From NCBI GenBank assembly GCA_036877525.1, contig JAZGTH010000067.1, positions 557,501 to 621,500 of the forward strand: a DNA stretch of 64,000 nt. The letters run 5' to 3'. Of this stretch, positions 13,298 through 24,391 are shown in pieces (position 1 is the stretch's first letter; each line of letters starts with the position of its first letter). A program made the position numbers and the translations under genes. Source of the stretch: Chromobotia macracanthus. Its lineage: Eukaryota > Chordata > Actinopteri > Cypriniformes > Botiidae. The notes under the pieces were generated by a model. It was not told where the DNA came from, did not search any database, and worked only from the letters and a program-made list of their open reading frames with translations.

Positions 13298-13472
13298 ATG
13301 TTCTTTATAGACTGTAAGATGGTAGATGCTCTTCGTGGCCGGAGAAGGTTGCGGGTGTCAGTCTGTAAGCTGCCCTGCCCATTCTGCTTTCTGCTGCTGT
13401 TTGCAGTGGGAGGTCTCGTGCTCTTCATCCACATGCAGGATCTCTCAGACATGGTAATTCAACAGGCTCCAG
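13298..13472 (+). CDS. chst8: Carbohydrate sulfotransferase 8, first coding exon (partial)
   Basis: CHST8 moves sulfate from PAPS to the 4-hydroxyl of terminal GalNAc on N-glycans, such as those of glycoprotein hormones, in the Golgi. Only the N-terminus is here: 58 complete codons plus one base. A basic tail (RGRRRLR, residues 13-19) precedes a hydrophobic signal anchor (about residues 27-46), as in a type II Golgi protein. The run LVLFIHMQDLSDM followed by QQAPG lines up with LLLFISLQDPTEL and QQVPG of human CHST8 as I remember it, and much less well with CHST9. The exon spans 13276-13472 and ends CCAG|GTAAGA, a strong donor in phase 1 that splits a Gly codon. The frame has Met at 13298 (weak context) and at 13319 (AAGATGG, strong context), so initiation at 13319 is quite possible. 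The PAPS-binding and catalytic parts are absent from the window. Confidence 0.82.
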
Positions 13473-15206
13473 GTAAGAAGAAACACTCCCATCACTCCAC
13501 ATGCTCAGATGAGGAGTTCATTCAGGTCTCATGTGAGATCTCTTGTGCTCATTCCAGACTCATGGAGTTCTGAGCTGTCCCGTTCAGAAGCTTCAGGAGT
13601 TTGTATGTTTAAGTTGTTGTCTCTCGTTGACCTTCTCGTGCTAGTGGCGAGTTTTCTAATGAGGTAGAAGTTGTTTCAAAGTGTGCCACAGACAGTAAGG
13701 TGTTATTTGGTTGACTGGATCTCTCTGGTTTAATTGTTACTATTGTTCAGGTTGAGAATTTGATTGTTGGATGTGATTAGATGTACAGTGTTGGCTAGAG
13801 GCTTTAGACAGGGAAGCAGTGAATTCTTACAGAGCTGTGATAGTTTTCTGTGTCCTGTCTGTCTTCACACTCGCTCTCTTCTCATAATAGCATCTTTATT
13901 TATTTGTTATGTGGTAAGCAGGCGTGTATTAAGTTTGCCAGTCATTGTTGCCCAGTAAAGTGTCTCAGGGTGATAAAACTCTTTCTGCTCTTGTCTGAAT
14001 TTTTCTGCAGAATAAATCAACATCTGACTGTAAATTTCCCGCTGTATTGAACACAATCACAAACACACTCTGTCTGTTAAATATTTTGCAGGCTTAGGTT
14101 TACTGAAATCTGCTGAATCTTTTTAGTAAGGTTATTGATTAGCTGGGTTCAGCTGGGTGAGACAACAGCAGTGTCTCCACAACTGGAGAGGTGTCTCTTC
14201 TCAGACACTAACAGAAAAGGCACTTGACTCTGATACTATTTTCAAACTAAATATTTTGGTACAGAGGTTAAAAGAAAGGAGAGGATTATCCTGACATGCC
14301 GGCAGAATTGTGAAGCTGTGTGCTCGTGTGGAGCTGAGGAACTGGATGAAGAACTGATGAGGAACTGCTGAGATGATGGTTGTATAAAATCATTCTGACT
14401 GAACCAAGCACGTCTCATACTGTGAGATTTATTACTATAGTCAGTATATCATTTGTATAAAAGTAGTTGTACTGCAAGCTGCTATGTTGGATCTACTTGG
14501 GGTGCCATTTATAAAAACAAACCTTTTATGCTTTAAATAAGAGCATTTAGCATGTTGTTGGAGAACTGATGCTAGTATTTGGCTTATACAGTGATTAACA
14601 GCAGTATATAAGAGTATAGACAAGCTTCATATTGAAACACTCATCGTTTCTGCCACACAAATAATTGTGTAAGGACAATTGAGATATTTACTGTGAATCA
14701 CTATGGGAATGTTGTCGCTCACGGTGCCAGCAGCAGAGAGAAATTATTGATGAAACTGAGAGTAGAGTGTGTTTCCTTCGCTGCTAACAGTGCTGTGGGT
14801 TAAGAGCTGATGAGCTCAGCAGGACAGAGTCACTCACAGCAGAGATGAGCCGTCTGAAGAGAGAGATGTTCCTGTCTGTGAATTGCTTTCATTGAACTTG
14901 ATTTGTAAAGCATTCAGACTCATCTCCACCAACAGCAGTTTAGACAAACGCCTCACCTGTCCCGTGAGGTCACGTGTTGCACTAATAGCTCTGATCAGAA
15001 GCGCTGACTCTGGTGTCAAGATCAGAGTCTGGCGCACTTTAGAGCTGGAGTGAGATTGTTTTCATGTGGTTGTAGACAATCACATAAAGCAGAAATAAAC
15101 AACAGCGTGACATCATGAACATGTTTTTGGTAAATAACAAATTTGCATCTCGGGAGGAATCTGTAAATTATTATACAAAATAAGAATATATTACCCACCC
15201 TCACGT

Positions 15207-15358
<152 letters not shown>

Positions 15359-16334
15359 AATAATTTTGTTTTCCATAACATATTCTAAATATTTAAAGCA
15401 AGATGAACTGACGACTTTATCATGAATTGATTAGAAAATATATCTTGATTTTAGTTTTCCTTCTTGAATTAAACTCATTACTAAATGGTGTTTTACATGT
15501 TTTTTATTTTGTTACTTTCATGTTTTAAGAATTGTTTTGCAGTGCAGACAGTAATGCTAAACATCAGGCATTATGTGCTGCACACAGATATGTTGAGGAT
15601 GTTTCTTCCAGCAGAGAAGCATCATGTTCTCACAGAACTTGTTTCACTTTAGTCAATTTAGTCATGAGCTTTAGTCATTTGCTGTTTCTTCTCTCTCAGA
15701 TCATTATTCAGGGGCCTTGTATTGACTTTCGTCAGCTACAGACTTGTAATCCGCAGGACATCAATCTGGACATAAAACCAGCAAACTAGACAAAAGTCAC
15801 CTTTGCTTTATTTGAAACAGCTCCACAATTACATCCTGATGGAAGGAGAAATCCAGTGATGAGAGTTTGATGTTTCCTGACAGCCGATCACTGATGTTGT
15901 GTGGAAATCTGAATCTGAGATGAACATCACACACATGACCTGAGGCCAGAGTTGGTTAAAGAGATTTTAAGTAGTTAATTGGTTGGTAATTGGATAAAAA
16001 TCTGTTCTAACTTTCATGCAAACAGCTGTGTGAGTTTAAAGGTTTAAAGACATTTCAGATAAGCTCGTTTACCCAGAGAAAAGCACAATCAGTATTGATC
16101 ATAATGGATTTTAAATTCCTCCTAAACTGTTTTCATTCAGCCAGATTACTCTCAGTTCAGTGAATTCCACTGAAATCTTTTGTTTAAGCAAAAGATTGTT
16201 GTTATTGTTGAAGCATTGCAATGTTTGATGTAATACTTCCCAGAATGCAACAGGTTTGAACATTCAGAGATTCTGCAGTAATGGGCATCTTTCCTTTTTG
16301 TTATATTAAATTTTAAAAATGGCAAAAAAGTGTT

Positions 16335-16518
16335 TTAAAGGCAGGGCAGGTGAGATGTAAATATACATCTTCTGTGGAGGGTGCAGGACCATAAAATGTT
16401 CATCCAATCATTGCATTCAGTCTGAAGGTTCTACTCGTCTGTCAAACTCTGTATGTCTTCATGTGTTGGAGGAGCTTGCTATTGCTAGCCTCTCTGAAAT
16501 TGCTCACCCTACCTTTAA
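16335..16518 (+). mobile_element. TTAA-flanked inverted-repeat element, copy 1
   Basis: The left end reads TTAAAGGCAGGGCAGG and the right end GCTCACCCTACCTTTAA. These are imperfect inverted ends, with TTAA at both outer edges. The interior shares GGTGCAGGACCATAAAATG, TTCATCCAATCATTGCATTC and the TTGCTATTGCTAGCCTCTCT block with copies at 36773-37063 and 51739-52059. It has an internal deletion relative to the 51739 copy. No protein is encoded, so it is a non-autonomous DNA element; TTAA flanks would fit a TTAA-targeting superfamily such as piggyBac or Kolobok, which I cannot resolve. Confidence 0.65.
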
Positions 16519-17394
16519 GGAAGTTGTGTTTCATTAATAAATGAAAGCCTCTCACACTGGCTCTGTGTGACATTCAGAATAATAGTGTGTGTTGTGTGAC
16601 TGTGATGGCTGTCACTGATGTTTTGTGTTCGATGTCAATGTTTGTGAAACTTCATTTAGCTGCTTCTTAATATAATTAAACCACAGTGCTGATCCACAGC
16701 TGAGAGTTCAACCAGGGCTTCATTACAAACCTGTCTGCAGATGATGCTCTTTCATGAGTATAATGTTACTCAGAGTCTCCAGAGTTTCTTCTGTGTCCTC
16801 ATGTTTTTCACGTGGCACACACAGAGGGGGTTTTTGTCTTGAACTGCCTACATTAGAGTGAACACACACACGCCGTTTCATCCCGACTGTGAAAATGAGC
16901 TGATTATTTTAACAGATGAGTATTAACAATAACTCAACAAGGTGAAGAAAACAAAGTCCTGCATGAATGTGATTAGTTAGTCCTGCCAACTGCATCACTG
17001 GATTCTGACACGTGATTCAGGTTTGTGTGGTTGCTACAGTATGATGCTCTGTGTTGTTGTAAGGGCGTTGGGTGTAGTTGTGTACTGAACTACAAAAAGA
17101 ACTCAAAAGAGCTCACTCATACCAGAGGAGTGAAGTGGACTGAAAATCTCCTTGCCTTTTCTTTCCATCTCCGTTCTCCGGTGGAGGATGAGAGACATTG
17201 AGAGCAGATGATCCAGTGATGTGCAGTAAGTCACCCAAGTAAGTCTGAATCACTCTGAAGATGCTAGTTAAGGTGCTAGTCAACCTTAATGAACATGTGA
17301 ACACATGGTCTTTATGCCAAACACTGCAGAGAGCAGACACACAAACTACAGGTGTGTCTGCATTCACCCATTCACACTCTCATGTGGAGTGAGC

Positions 17395-17680
17395 GAGTGT
17401 GTGAGCATGTTTGTGCATGAGCGAGTGTGATTGTGCATGTGTGAGCGAGGGTGTTTGTGCATGTGTGCATGTGTGGGTGTTTGTGCATGTGTGCATGTGT
17501 GAGCGAGGGTGTTTGTGCATGTGTGTGTGTCAGGGTGTTTCATGTGTGCATGTGTGGTTTGTCTGTGGCTGTGCATGTGTGAGCGAGGGTGTTTGTGCAT
17601 ATGTGTGTGTGTGAGCGAGGGTGTTTGTGCATGTGTGCATGTGTGAGCGAGGGTGTTTGTGCATGTGTGTGTGTGTGAGC
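17395..17680 (+). repeat. TG-rich minisatellite
   Basis: Irregular repeats of about 30 bases combine GTGAGCGAGGGTGTTTGTGC with ATGTGTGCATGTGTG. Unit length drifts and several units are truncated. Open frames across it (Thr-His-Cys-rich on the minus strand, Cys-Val-rich on the plus strand) come from the repeat and are not genes. Confidence 0.9.
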
Positions 17681-19412
17681 AAATATTCACAAAATTGTTT
17701 GTTTGAATACTTATTTCAATTTTCAACAGTTGATTATAGACTACACTGTCTGAACACACAGATTTCATCACTTGTTAAATGACAGTACAGACAGTCAATC
17801 CTAAAGATGGAGTTGAGTCTGCTGTACTGAAGTCACTGAGTCACAGAAGATGTTCCATCTCAGTGAGCAGCTCACTATGATCTGAAACTGTGTGTGTGTG
17901 TGTGTGAGCAAGAGAGATCAAAGACAGATGTAAACAAGAGAGACAGAAAATACAAAATGAAAGACAGAGATAAAGAAAGACAGGGGATTTTGTCTCAGGA
18001 GAAAAAGAAATGTGATTAGTGTATAGAGCAGAGAGGCAGAAGATGGACGGAGAGAGAGAGATGGACTTTCAAAACATCATGACATCATTTCCTGCCCAAA
18101 ACCAGCCTGAGGTTGTTTGCTGGTCTTAGTTGATCTGGTCTGTCAGGCCAAAATCCTATATAAGCATCTGAACAGAGCAGTCTAACCAGCTAACCATTTT
18201 TCTTTCATTAGTACAATCAGAATATACATATCTAGCTACCCGAATAACAGCATGCAGTTTAATAGCCCAGACATGTGTAACACAAGAGACACAAGTCTGG
18301 GCCTTTGAGTCTGTGACTGTCTGTTTGACTGTGTCTTCAGTCAGGTAATACATTCAAGTTTCTTCACCACAAATAAAAACTGGGTTTCAGTGCTGTTGGC
18401 AGAGGAAATCAATTGGTCTGAAATATGACATTCATATTGTGCCAGTTTAGCACAATATTCCTGCCTGGATTCTGTGTGTTTTCAGAAGACATGAGGAGGT
18501 TGTATGCATCTATATGCAGCATTAATGTGACATGAAATTAATTCATGTGCAGAGTTTAGCAATGCTACGTTTATGCACCTCCTGCTGCTAATTAAAGGTG
18601 TTAAATTGACTCAGGATTCAGACGTGATGACTGCTGGACCGCCCAGATGCTTATTAAAAATAAACTTCAAAACATTTCCGTTTCTGTACAGATGTGGAAT
18701 TACAGATGTTGTAGATATATACATGGAACTGCAATCCACTTTTTCATTAATTTTTATTATTTTGTGTTTTGTTTCTGAATGAAACGAGATATTTAGAGTC
18801 CAATAGCAGAACAGAACCAGATGCATGAGACTCGGTTTGATGTTTATATGAGCCTCAACCCTACGTGCGCCTCAACATTTGTATTTCAATCATTATTATT
18901 TGCTGTTACTTTTACTGTTTTCATGAAGATTTTAGATATGAGTTTTGGACCTTGATGCTGGTAATGATGTCATCACTGAGCAGCTGTACTGAGTAAGCTG
19001 ATAGATGATTGTTATTTTTGTTGCATAGCAACATTGTTACTGTTTAAATGTCAGGGACTGTATCCTCTTACTGAGAGTGGCATTTAATGATTATACTTTT
19101 CAATAAACATATACTTCTTAATGATGTTATGAGGTAAAAGACACTCAAGCTGTGTTGTTTGTGTGTGTATACAGCGACAGCTGAAGCAGAGCACTTGTTA
19201 CACACTTTCAGCCCTGATGGAGCAGGGCGCAGCTCCTCATACCTTATTGCTCACTGCAGTAACTACTGACAAGTTTCATAAAGAATATATGCTCTCTGTG
19301 TGCTAGATTAGTTTCTGAGTGACTGTTTCTTTAAACATCTTTACGTGAAACAGAGTGAAGGAGCAGCAGATGGCTCATGTCGGACTCACACTTCAGATCA
19401 ACTCAACATGCT

Positions 19413-19443
19413 CTCTAATATTATTATAAAAATAATATTAGAG
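19413..19443. repeat. Short perfect AT-rich hairpin
   Basis: CTCTAATATTATT (19413-19425) is exactly complementary to AATAATATTAGAG (19431-19443) around a 5-base loop. AT-rich palindromes of this size arise by chance at an appreciable rate in AT-rich introns. Confidence 0.8.
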
Positions 19444-20227
19444 ACCCAATCAGAGTGTTTTTCCTTGATTTGCTTGCACTTTAAACAATATGATGGAATT
19501 CTTTTTGGAATCCTGGTGCAGCTTTTGAAATTCTGTGAAACATCATTTAATCAGTAAACAGTACTACAGTCTATCTAGTATCACCCCAGTGTTTCTGTGA
19601 GTGCTTTATGGGGTTGTTGGAAAGGGTTTTCTCTGCTTTGGCAGACGGTGGGGGTTTGTGTAATGATGTCCTCACATCCATCCTCTGAAGTCTTTCATTA
19701 TTCTGTGTGATGTGAGAAGAGGCCGTGGGCTAGCTGGTGTCTGTCTGCACTGTAATATCAAATCATGTGGGTTTGAAATGTCTTTATATTTGATTTAGGC
19801 ACAATTGGAGATCTGGGGCTTCCAGAACACAAATGTGATTTTTTTCACAGGATTCTGCTTTTGGTTTCTGTTAACCCACTCGTGATGAATGAAGACGTGA
19901 CTGACTAACATGCTCATAAACAAACATGTTTCATTATGAGAACATATTTTAACATTTTTAACATACAGTGTAATTACATTTAGTGTGTTTATACAAACAG
20001 AAGCTGGTTTTGATGTATTAAATTATGTATAAAACATATGTTTTAAACATTATGTAAAACACAATTAATTCCACATAATTCTTTTCGAATGGACATGGCA
20101 AATTAATGGAAAATGAAAAGGTAACATACATGGAAACATGATGTCTTTTCAGTAAAAAAGTTTCATGTTTGAAAATCTGTTCTACTGGCATTATAATTAA
20201 TCATTATAATTATAATTGTTACATGCT

Positions 20228-20536
20228 TAAAGGGCCAGTGCAGAACCTATTTTTAAACCCACTGGCATACGGGGTCACATAGTGTTTCTCCTGGGCTCCT
20301 ACTCCCCTTCTGTGTGTGCCACACATTTGATGGTAAGAATGTTTGGTTGAGATTGTTTAGAGCAGACCCAATTTTCTCATTGAAAACACACATATCTTTT
20401 CTAAAGTATGTTTGGACAGGCTGTGGAAGCAGAAACTTCTCATCTAAATATATTTTAAATGTATAAAACGATATTGAACTTCAGTCTGTTAAAAGACTGC
20501 ATGGGTTTCCTAACAGAATGACTGACAGGCCCTTTA
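20228..20536. mobile_element. Possible MITE with TAAAGGGCC inverted ends
   Basis: TAAAGGGCCAGTG at the left end faces GACTGACAGGCCCTTTA at the right end, so the outermost nine bases are inverted copies (TAAAGGGCC). The 309-base span encodes no protein. I see no clear target-site duplication and no second copy in the window, so the call rests on the end symmetry alone. Confidence 0.4.
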
Positions 20537-21212
20537 CTGTTGCCCTGTTAGACAATGTACTAAAATCAACAACAAATGGAAATAAATCTGTTTATCATGC
20601 AGAGTGAACAGAGGGAAAATAAATCTGCTGACTGAAGTGTATTACAGAAAAAGCTTTTCTCAACCTTTATCAGCAGCCAGAGAAGAGCCCATCCTAAATT
20701 AAATTAAAACTTCAATAAAATTCTCAAGGGATGGAGGTAGACTGCAGAAAATCCTGTTTTAATGTCCTCTGAGAGTGCAACTTAAAATTTAAAGCAAAAA
20801 ATACTGAGGAAATGATAATGCTGGACTGGAAAACGAAGATTCATATCTGAATGTTGTGTGATGCAGAGGGTCAGTCAGAAGTGTGTGTCGTGTGAAGAGC
20901 TTACAGGTGTTTGCAGTTTAACATTAATGGTGTCCTGCCTGGTTAGGACATAAACATCATATTTTACCTGCAGAGTTTTATTTGAGCCAGTCACACTGTA
21001 ACAAGTACAGAACATTTGTTGTTGTCAGTTCATTGGTCAGTGGGTAGAAAAACTCAACCCTGTTGAAATAAACAATCGCTCACCTCTGTCTTTAATCTGT
21101 TTGTTTCTCTTGTGTTTTTTGACAGTTTTGAGAGCAAGCGTTCATTGATGGGTGAAAAGTCATTTTCTGCATGTAGTTTTAAGCCCACTGGTTTTTGGAT
21201 GCACTAACTGGA

Positions 21213-21236
21213 CACTTTGCAACTGGATGCAAAGTG
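21213..21236. repeat. Hairpin, 9-bp stem
   Basis: CACTTTGCA (21213-21221) pairs with TGCAAAGTG (21228-21236) around the loop ACTGGA. It sits just upstream of the inverted unit and the 35-bp array. Confidence 0.75.
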
Positions 21237-21262
21237 GTAATTTGGGATTTAAAAAAAAAAAC

Positions 21263-22560
21263 TAGACAGCACTGGAGTTACAGGTGAATGCAGTAAACAC
21301 TGATGTAACTCCAGTGCTGTCTAATGCCGTAACACTGATGTAACTCCAGTGCTGTCTAATGCCGTAACACTGATGTAACTCCAGTGCTGTCTAATGCCGT
21401 AACACTGATGTAACTCCAGTGCTGTCTAATGCCGTAACACTGATGTAACTCCAGTGCTGTCTAATGCCGTAACACTGATGTAACTCCAGTGCTGTCTAAT
21501 GCCGTAACACTGATGTAACTCCAGTGCTGTCTAATGCCGTAACACTGATGTAACTCTGATGTAACACTGATGTAACTCCAGTGCTGTCTGATGCCGTAAC
21601 ACTGATGTAACTCCAGTGCTGTCTAATGCGGTAACACTGATGTAACTCCAGTGCTGTCTGATGCCGTAACACTGATGTAACTCCAGTGCTGTCTAATGCC
21701 GTAACACTGATGTAACTCAGTGCTGTCAATGCCGTAACACTGATGTAACTCCAGTGCTGTCTAATGCCGTAACACTGATGTAACTCCAGTCTGTCTAGTG
21801 CGTAACACTGATGTAACTCCAGTGCTGTCTAATGCGGTAACACTGATGTAACTCCAGTGCTGTCTGATGCCGTAACACTGATGTAACTCCAGTGCTGTCT
21901 AATGCCGTAACACTGATGTAACTCCAGTGCTGTCTAATGCCGTAACACTGATTAATAGCTTGTAACTCCAGTGCTGTCTAATGCCGTAACACTGATGTAA
22001 CTCCAGTGCTGTCTAATGCCGTAACACTGATGTAACTCCAGTGCTGTCTAATGCGGTAACACTGATGTAACTCCAGTGCTGTCTAATGCCGTAACACTGA
22101 TGTAACTCCAGTGTAACATGTCCAGTGCTGTCCGTAACACTGATGTAACTCCAGTGCTGTCTAATGCCGTAACACTGATGAACCTGTGTAACTCCAGTGC
22201 TGTTAATCGTAACACTGATGTAACTCCAGTGCTGTCTAATGCCGTAACACTGATGTAACTCCAGTGCTGTCTAATGCCGTAACACTGATGTAACTCCAGT
22301 GCTGTCTAATGCGTAACATATGTAACTCAGGTGATGCCGTAACACTGATGTAACTCCAGTGCTGTCTGATGCCGTAACACTGATGTAACTCCAGTGCTGT
22401 CTAATGCCGTAACACTGATGTAACTCCAGTGCTGTCTAATGCCGTAACACTGATGTAACTCCAGTGCTGTCTAATGCGGTAACACTGATGTAACTCCAGT
22501 GCTGTCTAATGCCGTAACACTGATGTAACTCCAGTGCTGTCTAATGCGGTAACACTGATG
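21263..22560 (+). repeat. 35-bp tandem array with inverted leading unit
   Basis: About 36 head-to-tail copies run from 21293 to 22560. The unit is GTAACACTGATGTAACTCC followed by AGTGCTGTCTAATGCC. Units vary mostly at GCCGT/GCGGT and CTAATG/CTGATG, with a few truncated units (21551-21580, 22110-22130, 22315-22335) and an inserted ATTAATAGCT near 21951. At the left edge, 21263-21281 is an exact reverse complement of 19 bases of the unit and faces 21305-21323. The unit length is not a multiple of three, so peptide frames through it are meaningless. This is a minisatellite or VNTR, not a CRISPR array: there are no unique spacers. Confidence 0.95.
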
Positions 22561-24120
22561 CATGCTAAGGTGAAATATTTGAGCTAGATTTAATTTCTCT
22601 TCATTTCTCACCAAGCATTCAGCTAATAACACACAGGCTGTCGTTCCAGAAATCTCTGTAAGGAATTCATGCAAACAAAGTGTCTCTAAATTCCATCATC
22701 TCGTCTTTAGCGTCTGTCTCATCTCCATGTAGCCAAGCTCTAAATGGCAATTTCATCAATGTGCTGTCATGAGCAGAGACGTGTGGGACTTGGCCGGGAG
22801 TGAGGCTGCATTCATTATAATACACACAGGACTCAGAGAGACAGTTAATCTTTGCCGTTTCTGCTCTGGGACACATTTGGATATGTCACCCAGTTTTCGG
22901 GCAGGTCAAAGCTCTTGACTTCAAAACAGACGCATGTTGAGACGCTCCCACTGAAGCTCTACGTGTCAACACTGAAGACTCAACCAACTAGTAGGATATT
23001 TGCTGCTCAGCTGTGGGTAATTGCAACCGTGGAAACGGTCGCATTTCCAGATAGTGTTAGCGTTTAGGCTAATGTTTAGCATGAGGGCTAGTTGTGTGTT
23101 TGGGAAGGAGGCTGCAGGGTTGTTGGGTTGTGAACTGCCAAAGGGACCATTTGTGTTTGGTTTTAATTCATATGTTATGTGAGGACAGCATTAATAATAC
23201 CATTAGTGCAAGCAAAATATTAAAGACAACACTGTAGATGATAAGATAAAAAGCTCATATATTCACCTAAACCCATTCTTTACATTTTTAAATATTATAT
23301 ATTTTACAGACATTTTTAAAAGCGGTTTTACTTTAACCCACACAATGGGTTAAAGTCTGAGCATTAATTATTAATTTATCTTGCACAGTTTTGTTTGTGG
23401 CTAACTGTTCATGTTGGAATCTTCTACCAGCTGAATTTACCATGGAGTTTAATTGGAAGTTTGACCTTTGACATCAACAAAACAAGACATCAGAAGCATT
23501 TTCTCCTCCATTTTAAATGCCAGTAGGCTCTTTTATTTTACTATCTTAGTCACGCAGATCCATTATCCGCACGTATTTGACCTAAAAATGATTTCAGGTT
23601 GAGCTTAAACAATAGCCACATTCACACACGCAGCCCCGTGAGGCCTGCATCACTGCATGACGCCGGGGGACATGTTCATTTCTCACTTTCGGCTCGGGCA
23701 AGAGCACGCAGAGGTTGTTTAATCCCGAGAGATCTCTGGACATCTACAGTCTCTTTCTGACATCAGTGAGATTGAGTCGTAAGGTAATGTGGAATGGAAG
23801 ATGATGTTGCTTGTTTATTGTTAACAGAGACACTGAGATAATCATGACAAGCATTTCATATGTTTAAACTTGTGTGGCTAAACCGTTCAAGCAAACATGC
23901 TTCATTTGTTTCTGATGTTGGATGTGATGCAGGTCTCTAATGCATGAGTGCAGACAGACAGGTAGAGTGACACAGAGCAGAGACAGTTGCCTTCACATGA
24001 TGATTAATGAGCAGTAAGATGCTGAATGAAGAAACATCACACTCAGCTACAGCATCTGTGTGTGTGCAAAGAGCACAGAAAATAAGAGCGGGAAAGACAG
24101 AAAGGAGGGAATGAACATTA
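22561..24120. other. Unique intronic sequence with CpG-rich patch
   Basis: Mostly ordinary intron. The segment at about 23620-23785 stands out, with around nine CpGs in 160 bases, including GACGCCGGGG and CTTTCGGCTCGGGC. It is followed by GTCGTAAG|GTAATG, which would serve as a splice donor. It could be an alternative first exon or a regulatory element. No protein is recognisable. Confidence 0.4.
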
Positions 24121-24391
24121 GGGGCAGTTGTGGTCTACTGGTAAGTGAGTTGGGCTTATGGTCAGAAGGTTGCTGGTTCGATTCTAGCGCTGGCAGGTAG
24201 AAACTGAAGTGCCCTTGAGCAAGGCACCTAACCCCGATTGCTCCCTGGGCGCAATAGTGTGCTGCCCGCTGCTCCTGGTCTGTGTGTGTTCATGACTTGC
24301 AGTGTGTGTTCACTCCTCAACAGTGATGGTTAAGTGCAGAGGTCACATTTTGGGTATGAGTTACTATATCTGACAGATATGTCACTTTCAC
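24121..24391 (+). mobile_element. tRNA-derived SINE of the V-SINE type
   Basis: The 5' part resembles a tRNA with polymerase III boxes: an A-box-like TGGTCTACTGGTAAGTGAG at about 24131 and the B box GGTTCGATTCT at 24175-24185. The middle carries GTGCCCTTGAGCAAGGCACC and CTAACCCC followed by GCTCCCTGGGCGC, which I recognise as the conserved central domain of the V-SINE (HE1/DANA-like) superfamily of fish SINEs. The 3' end reads GATATGTCACTTTCAC. It is close to full length. I could not see a clear target-site duplication. Confidence 0.85.

Noticed and set aside
17364..17771. 135-residue minus-strand frame rich in Thr, His and Cys
   Set aside because: It is the translation of the TG minisatellite.
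21293..22560. CRISPR-like array
   Set aside because: Units are contiguous with no unique spacers, there are no cas genes, and the context is a fish intron. It is a minisatellite.
24121..24391. Functional tRNA gene
   Set aside because: The polymerase III boxes are present, but the tRNA fold is not intact and the V-SINE central domain follows, so it is a SINE.
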